From Alphaproteobacteria bacterium (lineage in GTDB: Bacteria; Pseudomonadota; Alphaproteobacteria; Rs-D84): a stretch of DNA of 30,030 bases. The notes under the pieces were generated by a model. It was not told the origin of the DNA. It worked only from the letters and a program-made list of their open reading frames with translations, and ran no database searches. The stretch spans positions 1 through 30,030 of the forward strand of contig JAGCET010000029.1 of NCBI GenBank assembly GCA_017650505.1. Direction: 5' to 3'. Below, piece by piece: positions 1 to 7,023 of the stretch; position 1 is the stretch's first letter, and each line of letters opens with the position of its first letter. The translations under genes were made by a program, and so were the position numbers.

Positions 1-1921
1 AATCTCCACCATCGATATTTAAATTTCTAGGCAATATATCCTCATAAAAATTAATAGATTGTTCTGAATTTAATTTTATACCAGTAACGTTTGTCAAATC
101 GGAGTTGTTTATATACGGGACATCATGTAAATTACTAAAATCCAGATTGCCGGATAACTTTACATAAGATAAGTATGCGCGACCACTTGGATTGAATTTT
201 ATACCTGTTACATTTGTTAAATCAGCATAACCAGAACGACAAAATTTGGATCTGCCATTTATGGTCAGAGATTGCACCCTACTAAAATCTAAATTGCCAC
301 TTAATGCCGTTACATTAAGTTCTACGGTGTCTGCGGTTCCACATTTGACGCCAGTGACATTTGTTGAATCGACCAAGCCTATATCAGTCCCCAACTTCAA
401 GTGCCTTACGCCACTAAAATCTAAATTCCCTGATAATTTTAAAGAGCAGCCTACCTTTATTGTGTTGGCATTCGGATTAAATTTTATACCTGTGACATTT
501 TTTAAATTTACATGTTCCGTATCCAAGAACCTTACACCACTAAAATCTAAATTCCCCGATAATTTTAAACCAATACCCAACTTTATTGTATCGGCATTCG
601 GATTAAATTTTATACCAGTTACATTGTTTAACAAATCACCATACCAACCATCATTAACAGAGTAACCTATATTTAGGAATTTTACACCACTAAAGTCCAA
701 ATCGCCCGATAATTTTAAACCTGCCGTGATTATTGCGGTGGCCTTCGGGTTAAGTTTTACACCTGTTACATCTCCTAAATTTACATGTTCTAGATTCAAG
801 TAATCGACATTACTAAAATCTTGTTCGCCACTCAAACCCGATGTACCAAGTTCTGGATTTATGGTCTTGAGCAGAGGCATGTACACAATGGTCGGGGCAT
901 TTATAAATGTTATTCTGCCATCAACAATATCCATAAATCGTTCGCCATTCAAAAGTATGCTTTTTGTTGAACCCTTGGCACCGGTTACCTTTATCTTTTT
1001 CCCTTGAATATATTTGTTAAGGGCTTCGCAAAATTCCTGTTCTTCTCCGGCAATTGATACTATACGGCTATTATTATGAGACATATCCAACATAAATCCA
1101 TGATAGAACAATAATTGACTGCCATCGTCTTTAAGTTTTGTAATCGTACTGCCACTGAAATAATAATCAGAGCCAAAATATATATTGTTTTTTTCATAAT
1201 TGAATCGCACTAATTGGTCATTTACCATACGAAAATTATCCGGTAATGGGGTTTTGGTTGTTTTAAAATCAACCTTAAAATGTTTTTTAAGTGCATAACT
1301 TAATCCCGAAATAATATTATCTGGATTGTTGTTAAATGTGGCATCTGGGTTTGCAACACTGTGATTATAACGATTTTTTATTGATATAAAACCGCCGGTC
1401 CTGGCAATCTGAATTGATATAACCGATGTACCGTATTCATCTTGACGTTGTGGGTGATCAGATGGTTTAATATGCCATTCGTTTTCTGGTAATTTATCAT
1501 CACCAAGTACCTCTTTTTTAATCGCGTGTATCATGTAATAGTTCTTATGACGGTTTGAATCGGCAAAAGTACACAATCTCTCGTTTGCGCGATAATAACC
1601 AATTATAGAATTTTTTTGTTGTTCGGTTTCGACGACAAATGCATCGTACCCAGCATCACTTAATAATTGCAATGGATCTTTATCTGTTTTGTGTATGGTT
1701 TTTATAGCTTTGTCTTTGGAAGAGTAAATTTCTAGAATAACCTTGCGTAATTGTCTCGCCTCGTCTGGATTATGCCCTGCAAATTCTAATATATGCAAAA
1801 TATTAGGAATGGCGCATAAATCCCCATTATGATCCTCGTCCCCACGCATAATTTTGGCAAATGTTTCGCCATGTTGTTTCTTTAATTTTTTAAAAACTTC
1901 TTCTGTATTTATATCAACCAT
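1..1921 (-). CDS. Repeat-rich protein of unknown function with LRR-like solenoid, partial
   Basis: An open frame of 640 codons starts at the ATG at 1921 and continues past the window start, so the C-terminus is missing. A GGGGGA Shine-Dalgarno-like sequence lies just upstream. There is no signal peptide. Residues 1 to about 350 form a mixed alpha/beta region I do not recognise. From about residue 360 the protein has six irregular repeats of about 42-49 residues. Each contains LSGNLDFSxV, followed by a variable stretch and then NVTGIKFNPxA. The alternating small and hydrophobic positions suggest a beta-solenoid or leucine-rich-repeat-like fold, but the consensus is not a standard LRR. Base composition looks more AT-rich than the genes to its right, which could mean recent acquisition. 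Function unknown; a binding or adhesion role for the repeats is inference only. Confidence 0.8.
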   Translation of the reverse strand, partial: MVDINTEEVFKKLKKQHGETFAKIMRGDEDHNGDLCAIPNILHILEFAGHNPDEARQLRKVILEIYSSKDKAIKTIHKTDKDPLQLLSDAGYDAFVVETEQQKNSIIGYYRANERLCTFADSNRHKNYYMIHAIKKEVLGDDKLPENEWHIKPSDHPQRQDEYGTSVISIQIARTGGFISIKNRYNHSVANPDATFNNNPDNIISGLSYALKKHFKVDFKTTKTPLPDNFRMVNDQLVRFNYEKNNIYFGSDYYFSGSTITKLKDDGSQLLFYHGFMLDMSHNNSRIVSIAGEEQEFCEALNKYIQGKKIKVTGAKGSTKSILLNGERFMDIVDGRITFINAPTIVYMPLLKTINPELGTSGLSGEQDFSNVDYLNLEHVNLGDVTGVKLNPKATAIITAGLKLSGDLDFSGVKFLNIGYSVNDGWYGDLLNNVTGIKFNPNADTIKLGIGLKLSGNLDFSGVRFLDTEHVNLKNVTGIKFNPNANTIKVGCSLKLSGNLDFSGVRHLKLGTDIGLVDSTNVTGVKCGTADTVELNVTALSGNLDFSRVQSLTINGRSKFCRSGYADLTNVTGIKFNPSGRAYLSYVKLSGNLDFSNLHDVPYINNSDLTNVTGIKLNSEQSINFYEDILPRNLNIDGGD

Positions 1922-1940
1922 TTTTCCCCCGTTATATGCA

Positions 1941-1957
1941 ATATTGTACCACAATAT
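1941..1957 (-). promoter_or_regulatory. Inverted repeat overlapping a possible -10 box
   Basis: ATATTGT-ACC-ACAATAT is a perfect 7-bp inverted repeat with a 3-nt centre, 20 bp upstream of the start codon at 1921. Read on the minus strand its right half contains TACAAT, a good -10 element, although the matching -35 is weak. The arrangement suggests an operator covering the promoter. Confidence 0.45.
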
Positions 1958-1982
1958 CCTCAAAAATATAAGTAAAATGAAC

Positions 1983-2004
1983 CCCGCCAAGAATCCTTGA
2001 CGGG
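1983..2004 (-). terminator. Hairpin downstream of the DUF378 gene
   Basis: CCCGCCAAG and CTTGACGGG pair across a 4-nt loop (nine pairs, one G-U on the minus strand). The following minus-strand sequence is T-rich but interrupted, so it is a moderate intrinsic terminator for the gene ending at 2029. Confidence 0.5.
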
Positions 2005-2028
2005 ATGCGGTATAAAAAAGACAAATAT

Positions 2029-2232
2029 TTATCTGGTTGGTCTGTCAATGAACATCAATATCAGCCATACAACCGCGGCAACACCGATGATTGCATAGAC
2101 GATATTGCTGACCATGGTGGCCGGGCCAAACAGCCATGCGACCAAATCAAAACCAAAGATTCCAACCAACCCCCAGTTTATAGCCCCAATAAAAGTTAAC
2201 GGTGCAAGAACGTAATCTGTAAATCCTTTCAT
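2029..2232 (-). CDS. DUF378 family small membrane protein
   Basis: This 67-residue protein has two hydrophobic segments (about residues 8-28 and 38-62) and the typical DUF378 pattern: a first helix with INWGLVG, then a second membrane span ending in a short basic tail. Family members such as YuzA are small inner-membrane proteins of unknown function, and the length fits. The ATG at 2232 follows a GGGAGAG ribosome-binding site. The gene stands alone, with its own promoter (2280-2308) and a downstream hairpin. Family identification rests on pattern recognition and is fairly secure; no role can be stated. Confidence 0.85.
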   Translation of the reverse strand: MKGFTDYVLAPLTFIGAINWGLVGIFGFDLVAWLFGPATMVSNIVYAIIGVAAVVWLILMFIDRPTR

Positions 2233-2279
2233 TTTTCTCTCCCATAGAAATTGTTTAAGTTTGTCTTTTGGACAATTGC

Positions 2280-2308
2280 ATTATACCGCACGGGCAATAC
2301 CCAAACAA
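2280..2308 (-). promoter_or_regulatory. Promoter of the DUF378 gene
   Basis: On the minus strand TTGTTT (2303-2308) is followed by a 17-nt spacer and a consensus TATAAT (2280-2285), about 48 nt before the start codon. Confidence 0.65.
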
Positions 2309-2342
2309 TACGAACAAATACCTAAAACAAAATGGGAATAAG

Positions 2343-2364
2343 AAAACGCCCGATTGGGCGTTTT
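2343..2364 (-). terminator. Intrinsic terminator of rpsU
   Basis: AAAACGCCC-GATT-GGGCGTTTT forms a perfect hairpin with a U-tract on the minus strand, 3 nt after the rpsU stop codon. Confidence 0.85.
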
Positions 2365-2367
2365 GAA

Positions 2368-2574
2368 TTAGAATCCGAAAACCATTCTTTGCTTTGATTG
2401 ACGTTTCTTTTCATTGCGAACGGCTTCTTCTTTCAAACGTTTGCGTTTAGTTGTTGGTTTTTCATAACGCTGGCGTTCTTTCGTTTCGCGATAAAGGCCT
2501 TCTTTTTGAGATTTACGCTTTGCAACGCGCAGTGCCTGTTCAACATTGTTATCACGTACAAGAACCTTAACCAT
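2368..2574 (-). CDS. rpsU: 30S ribosomal protein bS21
   Basis: This 68-residue, very basic protein begins [20 protein letters not shown] and has the KRKRL and KKRQ-rich tail of ribosomal protein bS21. bS21 sits at the 30S platform near the 3' end of 16S rRNA and helps initiation. Length and the N-terminal V.V...N.E.AL..FK-like pattern match the family. A near-perfect Shine-Dalgarno sequence (AAGGGGGTGA) precedes the ATG at 2574. The gene lies 45 bp downstream of tRNA-Ala on the same strand with no convincing promoter between, so both probably come from the tRNA promoter. A strong terminator follows. Confidence 0.97.
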   Translation of the reverse strand: MVKVLVRDNNVEQALRVAKRKSQKEGLYRETKERQRYEKPTTKRKRLKEEAVRNEKKRQSKQRMVFGF

Positions 2575-2619
2575 AAACTATTCACCCCCTTTTGGCGATT
2601 TTATCTATTCTTTTATTTC

Positions 2620-2696
2620 TGGTGGAGCTGATGGGACTCAAACCCACGACCTCCTGAATGCAAATCAGGCGCTCTAATCAACTGAGCTACAACCCC
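2620..2696 (-). tRNA. tRNA-Ala (anticodon TGC)
   Basis: The minus strand reads GGGGTTGTAGCTCAG at the 5' end. The anticodon arm is CCTGA-TTTGCAT-TCAGG, giving anticodon TGC, then comes a T-arm with GGGTTTGAGTCCC, an acceptor stem ending in CTCC, and an encoded CCA. The length is 77 nt with CCA. All four arms pair. The promoter is at 2714-2742. Confidence 0.96.
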
Positions 2697-2713
2697 AGAA
2701 CTGTGCAGGCCAT

Positions 2714-2742
2714 ATTTTATGTGTATTTCGTACAAAAGTCAA
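2714..2742 (-). promoter_or_regulatory. Promoter of tRNA-Ala (and probably rpsU)
   Basis: On the minus strand TTGACT (2737-2742), a 17-nt spacer and TAAAAT (2714-2719) lie about 18 nt before the tRNA 5' end. Confidence 0.75.
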
Positions 2743-2782
2743 CAAAAAAGTTCGGATTCGCCAAATAAAGTTTTTATTGTCC

Positions 2783-3376
2783 ATGGTTAAAAAATTATTT
2801 AGAATGAAACCCATGAAAACAAATCTGAAACTTGATAAACCGATTGTTATGGTTGGCCTCATGGGGGCGGGCAAGACCAGTGTTGGTCGCGCATTGGCGC
2901 ATCATTTGGGCGTTCCATTTATTGATTCGGACAAAGAAATCGAACGTGCCGCCGGATGCAGTGTGGTCGATATATTTTCTCTTTATGGGGAAAAAGAATT
3001 TCGCCGCGTTGAACGCCAGGTTGTCGATCGCCTTATTGATTCACCCCCGCGGGTCAAGGTTATATCCACGGGCGAAGGGGCGTTTATAACCCCAGAAATT
3101 CGGGAACGCGTGTTAAAAGATGCCATTAGTATTTGGCTAAAGGCGGACCTTGATTTACTGGTTAAACGAACCCAGTTTCGTAACACGCGACCGCAACTTT
3201 TGAACAATGATAGTAAAAAAATCCTTGCTCAATTGATTGCAGAGCGGTATAACACATATGCAATGGCAAACATAACCGTTGAAACGTTTGACGAAAGTTT
3301 GCACAAAACGTTGGCCAAGGTCGTGGATGCATTGAATCAACACTTAAACCAAAAGGAACAAAACAATGGCAAGTAA
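2783..3376 (+). CDS. aroK: Shikimate kinase with an altered GGG motif
   Basis: This kinase phosphorylates shikimate at the 3-OH in the chorismate pathway. Counting from the ATG at 2783 (197 residues), the Walker A loop GLMGAGKTS covers residues 25-33. The shikimate-binding DSD is at 48-50, EFRRVE at 72-77, and RPQLL lies in the lid/adenine region. All match the family. The usual GGG of the shikimate site reads GEG (residues 97-99), a change I would not expect in a standard enzyme. The start is uncertain: TTG at 2777, ATG at 2783, and internal ATGs at 2804 and 2813 are all in frame, none with a good ribosome-binding site. The stop overlaps mscL by 11 bp. The usual alphaproteobacterial partner aroB is not adjacent. 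Confidence 0.92.
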   Translation: MVKKLFRMKPMKTNLKLDKPIVMVGLMGAGKTSVGRALAHHLGVPFIDSDKEIERAAGCSVVDIFSLYGEKEFRRVERQVVDRLIDSPPRVKVISTGEGAFITPEIRERVLKDAISIWLKADLDLLVKRTQFRNTRPQLLNNDSKKILAQLIAERYNTYAMANITVETFDESLHKTLAKVVDALNQHLNQKEQNNGK

Positions 3377-3890
3377 ATTTCTAAAAGAATTTCGTGATTT
3401 TGCGGAACGTGGTAATGCAATTGACATGGCAATAGGTATCATCGTTGGGTCTGTGATGACTGGCGTGGTCAATTCATTGGTCAAAGATGTTATTATGCCA
3501 CCGATTGGACTTTTGATTGGCGGTGTTGATTTTTCACAATGGTTCTTTGTTTTGGCGGGGGCAAATGGTCAAACATTTAATACCATCGCCGAAGCCCAGG
3601 CTGCTGGTGCAACAACACTTAATTTGGGTGTGTTTTTGAATACGGTTATCAGTTTCATTATCACAATGTTTGCGGCGTTCTTGATTGTCCGTACCGTTAA
3701 CAAGATGAAGGCGAAAAAAGCGGTTACAACACGCACATGCCCATATTGCAAATCTACGGTTGATATCACCGCGACAAAATGTCCACATTGCTGTTCGGAA
3801 TTAGATGCAGGCGAGGTTAAACCGGGCGAAGAAAGCGATTTATCAAAAGGTCTAAAAAGCCTTAAGAAAATGGTAAAGATTAAAAAATAA
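3366..3890 (+). CDS. mscL: Large-conductance mechanosensitive channel with C-terminal zinc ribbon
   Basis: MscL is the pentameric inner-membrane emergency valve opened by membrane tension during hypo-osmotic shock. Residues 1-14 are the N-terminal amphipathic helix (FLKEFRDFA.RGN.IDMA). TM1 spans about 17-45 with the pore-lining AIGIIVGS, and TM2 about 88-112. The periplasmic loop contains the usual QWFF..L motif. Beyond TM2 the protein is longer than the classic 136 residues. It carries CPYC (125-128) and CPHCC (139-143), a zinc-ribbon pattern in the cytoplasmic tail, followed by a lysine-rich end. The ATG overlaps the aroK 3' end, implying translational coupling. A strong terminator follows immediately. 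Confidence 0.96.
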   Translation: MASKFLKEFRDFAERGNAIDMAIGIIVGSVMTGVVNSLVKDVIMPPIGLLIGGVDFSQWFFVLAGANGQTFNTIAEAQAAGATTLNLGVFLNTVISFIITMFAAFLIVRTVNKMKAKKAVTTRTCPYCKSTVDITATKCPHCCSELDAGEVKPGEESDLSKGLKSLKKMVKIKK

Positions 3891-3914
3891 AAAATGCCCC
3901 GTTTGGGGCATTTT
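3891..3914 (+). terminator. Intrinsic terminator of aroK-mscL
   Basis: AAAATGCCCC-GTTT-GGGGCATTTTT directly follows the mscL stop codon. It is a strong GC stem with a T-tract. Confidence 0.9.
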
Positions 3915-3995
3915 TAAATTGTTGGAATACCAAAAATACAGTTCGTTCAGATAAGTTCAGAAATAATTCGGAAGAAAAAATATTCGGTTATTCAC

Positions 3996-4024
3996 TTGCA
4001 AAATTTTTGTATATTTCGTATGTT
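3996..4024 (+). promoter_or_regulatory. Probable promoter of the hydrolase-DUF362-flavodoxin operon
   Basis: TTGCAA (3996-4001), a 17-nt spacer and TATGTT (4019-4024) lie about 20 nt before an AAAGGAG ribosome-binding site and the ATG at 4046. Confidence 0.55.
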
Positions 4025-4045
4025 TAAAAACGAAAGGAGTCAAAA

Positions 4046-5065
4046 ATGAAATGGACAATTATATTAGCAATCATTGCACTTGGAATCGCTGGATACTTTA
4101 TGTTTCTTGGTAATAAATGGGATAATGTTTTTCCCAAGAATCCCGAAGTTATCACACAAAAAGTACATTTTCATAATAGGTACGGAATAGAACTTACTGG
4201 TGATTTATATATGCCGAAAAAGAAAACTACTGACAAGATGCCTGCGATTGCGGTATCTGGGCCATTTGGCGCGGTCAAAGAACAATCATCTGGTCTGTAT
4301 GCCCAAGAAATGGCATCACGTGGATTTATAACATTGGCATTTGACCCCTCATTTACTGGTGAAAGTGGTGGAAATGTTCGTTATGTGGCATCACCCGATA
4401 TAAACACCGAAGATTTTTCGGCTGCGGTTGATTATTTGGCAAATCGCAAAGATGTCGATGCAGAAAAAATTGGTATTATTGGTATCTGTGGTTGGGGTGG
4501 TATGGCAATAAATGCTGCGGCAATGGATACACGTATCAAGGCAACAGTCGCATCAACCATGTATGATATGACGCGTATTTCTGCCAAGGGTTATGATGAT
4601 GTTGATGATAATGCAGATGCACGTTTCGCAAATAAAAAATCATTGAACGAACAACGCACGATTGACTATAAAAACGGCAGGTATGATTTGGCTGGTGGTG
4701 TGGTTGATCCATTGCCAGATGATGCACCACAATTTGTTAAAGATTATTATGCGTATTACAAAACACCACGCGGATATCATAAACGTTCATTGAATTCAAA
4801 TGGTGGTTGGAACAAAACAAGTTCTTTGTCGTTTATCAACATGCCGTTGTTACAATATGCACATGAAATTCGCACCCCTGTATTACTGATACACGGTGAA
4901 AAAGCACACAGTCGTTATTTTAGCGAAGGTGCATTTGCCAAACTTACCGGCGATAACAAAGAGTTAATGATTATTCCGGGGGCAAACCATGTTGATTTAT
5001 ATGACAATATGGAAAAGATACCATTTGATAAACTGGAACAATTCTTTAAAACAAATTTAAAATAA
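4046..5065 (+). CDS. Membrane-anchored alpha/beta hydrolase (YcjY/DLH-like)
   Basis: The 339 residues begin with a signal anchor (WTIILAIIALGIAGYFMF), which predicts a catalytic domain outside the cytoplasm. The rest is an alpha/beta-hydrolase fold of the YcjY/dienelactone-hydrolase-like group. The strand-turn GIIGICGWGG (about 145-154) replaces the usual GxSxG and has Cys at the nucleophile position, as in dienelactone hydrolase. LIHGEKAHSR supplies the probable acidic residue, and GANHVDLYD carries the catalytic His. STMYDMTR after the nucleophile is typical of this subgroup. Family members act on esters or remain uncharacterised, so the substrate is unknown. AAAGGAG precedes the ATG. The DUF362 gene starts 13 bp downstream, in an apparent four-gene operon. 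Confidence 0.85.
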   Translation: MKWTIILAIIALGIAGYFMFLGNKWDNVFPKNPEVITQKVHFHNRYGIELTGDLYMPKKKTTDKMPAIAVSGPFGAVKEQSSGLYAQEMASRGFITLAFDPSFTGESGGNVRYVASPDINTEDFSAAVDYLANRKDVDAEKIGIIGICGWGGMAINAAAMDTRIKATVASTMYDMTRISAKGYDDVDDNADARFANKKSLNEQRTIDYKNGRYDLAGGVVDPLPDDAPQFVKDYYAYYKTPRGYHKRSLNSNGGWNKTSSLSFINMPLLQYAHEIRTPVLLIHGEKAHSRYFSEGAFAKLTGDNKELMIIPGANHVDLYDNMEKIPFDKLEQFFKTNLK

Positions 5066-5078
5066 AAAAGGATACAGT

Positions 5079-6032
5079 ATGAAAAAATCAACTATTGCGG
5101 CATTGGGGGCTGCGGCTGTAATTACGACAGGGGTTGGTTTGCATTATGCAACCGCTTCGAATGATGTGCCAGTTGTATATTTTACACGTGATATTTCGCC
5201 CGCGGGTTTGGTTCGTGCATACCATGCATTAAATTGGAAACCTGCTGGGAAGGTCGGTGTAAAAATGAGTACCGGTGAATCCGCCAAGACAAACTATCTG
5301 CGTCCGACTCTTATCAAAGATTTGATTGATGAATTGGATGGAACAATTGTTGAATGTAATACTGCCTATGCCGGCAACCGCAACGACAGTAAATCACACT
5401 GGGCGGCAATACGTGAACGTGGATTTTTAGATGTCGCACCTGTTGATATTATGGATGAAGAGGGCAGTATGACGTTGCCTGTCAAAGGTGGAAACCGTTT
5501 GACCGAAAACTATGTCGGAACGCATTTCGCGAATTATCCATCATACGTCGTTTTGTCGCATTTCAAGGGGCATCAAATGGCCGGATTTGGCGGTGCATTA
5601 AAAAATATTTCTATCGGTTTTGCATCATCCATGGGCAAGGCATGGATTCACAGTGGGGGCACATCCAAAGATAATCCATGGGGTGGTGAACAAGATGCAT
5701 TTTTGGAAGCCATGGCGGATGCCGCCAAAGCGGTCACAGATTATGTCGGCCGTGACAATATGGTTTATATCAATGTGTTGAACCGCATCAGTATTGATTG
5801 CGATTGCAATGCAAACCCGGCCGAACCAGATATCCACGATATTGGTATATTGGTATCACGCGACCCGGTTGCCGTTGATCAGGCCGGTATAGATATGGTG
5901 TCCAATGCCGATGGCAATAAAAAACTGATGGAACGTATCGCTGATCGTAACGGCCTGCACACATTAGAGATGGCCGAAAAAATCGGTGTTGGGTCCCGAA
6001 AGTATAAATTGGTAGATTTAGATAAAAAATAA
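5079..6032 (+). CDS. Exported DUF362 domain protein
   Basis: The 317-residue protein has an N-terminal signal-like segment (residues 5-25, Ala/Gly-rich) and then one DUF362 domain. Family hallmarks visible are VGVKMSTGE near residue 60, a central LSHFKGHQMAGFGGALKNISIGFAS, and the late DIGILVSRDPVAVDQAG. DUF362 proteins often carry a fused 4Fe-4S ferredoxin domain and are thought to be redox-linked. This one has no CxxCxxC cluster, only an isolated CDC. It lies between an anchored hydrolase and an anchored flavodoxin, which supports an envelope redox role, but the reaction is unknown. AAGGA precedes the ATG. Confidence 0.85.
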   Translation: MKKSTIAALGAAAVITTGVGLHYATASNDVPVVYFTRDISPAGLVRAYHALNWKPAGKVGVKMSTGESAKTNYLRPTLIKDLIDELDGTIVECNTAYAGNRNDSKSHWAAIRERGFLDVAPVDIMDEEGSMTLPVKGGNRLTENYVGTHFANYPSYVVLSHFKGHQMAGFGGALKNISIGFASSMGKAWIHSGGTSKDNPWGGEQDAFLEAMADAAKAVTDYVGRDNMVYINVLNRISIDCDCNANPAEPDIHDIGILVSRDPVAVDQAGIDMVSNADGNKKLMERIADRNGLHTLEMAEKIGVGSRKYKLVDLDKK

Positions 6033-6046
6033 CAAAGGAGAAAAAT

Positions 6047-6625
6047 ATGAAAAAAGTATTATACATTTTGGCAATAATCATAGTGATTGTTGGAATCTTT
6101 TGGGCTTTACGTCCGCGTGTTGCCACGTCAAATGACGCAACAAATGATAACAAAATTTTAGTCGCATATTTCAGTGCCACCGGCAATACAAAATCTGTGG
6201 CTTCAACGCTTGCGACGGCAATAGGGGCCGATTTATTTGAAATCGTTCCGGAACAACCATATACAAGCGAAGATTTGAATTGGCATAATGATAAAAGCCG
6301 TTCATCAGTTGAAATGGGTGACAGAAGTTCCAGACCTGCAATCGCATCAAAAATCGCGGACATATCACAATACAATATAGTATTTGTTGGTTCGCCAATT
6401 TGGTGGGGACGTGAACCATCTATTATGGATACATTTATTGAAAGCTATGATTTTGCAGGCAAAACGGTTATACCGTTTGCCACATCAGGCAGCAGTGTTA
6501 TCGGCGATTATGGCGCAAACTTGCAAGCATTGGCACCAAATGCAAAGGTCTTGGCCGGTAAACGTTTTCCAACAAATGTTTCTGCCACTGAATTGAAAAC
6601 CTGGGCCGATGAACAAATGCAATGA
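6047..6625 (+). CDS. Membrane-anchored flavodoxin
   Basis: Residues 4-21 form a hydrophobic anchor, followed by basic residues and a short linker. A complete flavodoxin domain then begins at about residue 35. ILVAYFSATGNTKSVA contains the FMN phosphate-binding loop (SATGNTK). IVFVGSPIWWGREP is the isoalloxazine-contacting loop, and TVIPFATSGSSVIGD fits the third binding segment. Flavodoxins are usually cytosolic one-electron carriers; an anchor here predicts FMN chemistry at the membrane, probably on the periplasmic face. AAAGGAG precedes the ATG. The TGA stop overlaps the next ATG (ATGA), so the downstream gene is translationally coupled. Confidence 0.92.
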   Translation: MKKVLYILAIIIVIVGIFWALRPRVATSNDATNDNKILVAYFSATGNTKSVASTLATAIGADLFEIVPEQPYTSEDLNWHNDKSRSSVEMGDRSSRPAIASKIADISQYNIVFVGSPIWWGREPSIMDTFIESYDFAGKTVIPFATSGSSVIGDYGANLQALAPNAKVLAGKRFPTNVSATELKTWADEQMQ

Positions 6626-6966
6626 AACAGGAAATCATAAAATTCATAGATAAAAAGTATAACGCTTCCCCAGAATATCTGTGGAGGCGTTATCCAACAT
6701 ATTGCATATTTCGACACAAAAATAATAATAAATGGTTCGCATTGATGGGTAATGTTCCACGCAGTGTTTTGGGCCTGTCGGGTGATGGTGAAGTTGACAT
6801 TATAAATGTAAAAACAAATGATGCAGATTTTTTTCGCGGTGTACGTGGTGTTTTCCCGGCATATCATATGAATAAAAATCATTGGGTCACAGCATTATTG
6901 GATGGAACATTACCATTAAAAAATATTCAAAATTTGATAGAAACATCATATAAATTAACCGAATAA
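6622..6966 (+). CDS. MmcQ/YjbR family protein
   Basis: This is a 114-residue cytosolic protein. The features are a Pro-containing N-terminal helix (KYNASPEYLWRRYPTY), a central beta-hairpin with FRHKNNNKWFALM, and the pattern FPAYHMNKNHWVTALLDG near the C-terminus. The last is characteristic of the MmcQ/YjbR family (double-wing DNA-binding-like fold, function mostly unknown). It overlaps the flavodoxin gene by 4 bp and is the last gene before a strong terminator. It may be a regulator or accessory of the operon, which is inference from position only. Confidence 0.85.
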   Translation: MKQEIIKFIDKKYNASPEYLWRRYPTYCIFRHKNNNKWFALMGNVPRSVLGLSGDGEVDIINVKTNDADFFRGVRGVFPAYHMNKNHWVTALLDGTLPLKNIQNLIETSYKLTE

Positions 6967-6968
6967 AT

Positions 6969-6992
6969 AAAAATGCCCAAACGGGCATTTTT
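6969..6992 (+). terminator. Intrinsic terminator of the 4046-6966 operon
   Basis: AAAAATGCCC-AAAC-GGGCATTTTT starts 2 nt after the stop codon at 6966. Confidence 0.88.
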
Positions 6993-6998
6993 GAATTC

Positions 6999-7017
6999 TG
7001 GGGCGGATGACCGGATT
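6999..7017 (-). repeat. 19-bp duplicate of the tRNA-His 3' end
   Basis: The 19 bases at 6999-7017 are identical to 7170-7188, the last 19 nt of tRNA-His including the CCA, acceptor strand and part of the T-arm. The two copies are in direct orientation. Such fragments typically mark integration sites at tRNA 3' ends, but no integrase is present. The fragment could also be a decayed tRNA copy. Confidence 0.7.
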
Positions 7018-7023
7018 GCACAT

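Noticed and set aside
246..665. Plus-strand open frame with repetitive protein sequence
   Set aside because: It is the antisense shadow of the repeat-coding part of the long minus-strand gene at 1-1921; the repeats belong to that frame.
2005..2199. Plus-strand frame opposite the DUF378 gene
   Set aside because: Lacks a ribosome-binding site and overlaps a confidently identified gene on the other strand.
5788..6375. Minus-strand frame of 195 residues across DUF362 and flavodoxin genes
   Set aside because: Overlaps two well-supported genes and their intergenic ribosome-binding site; no promoter or ribosome-binding site of its own.
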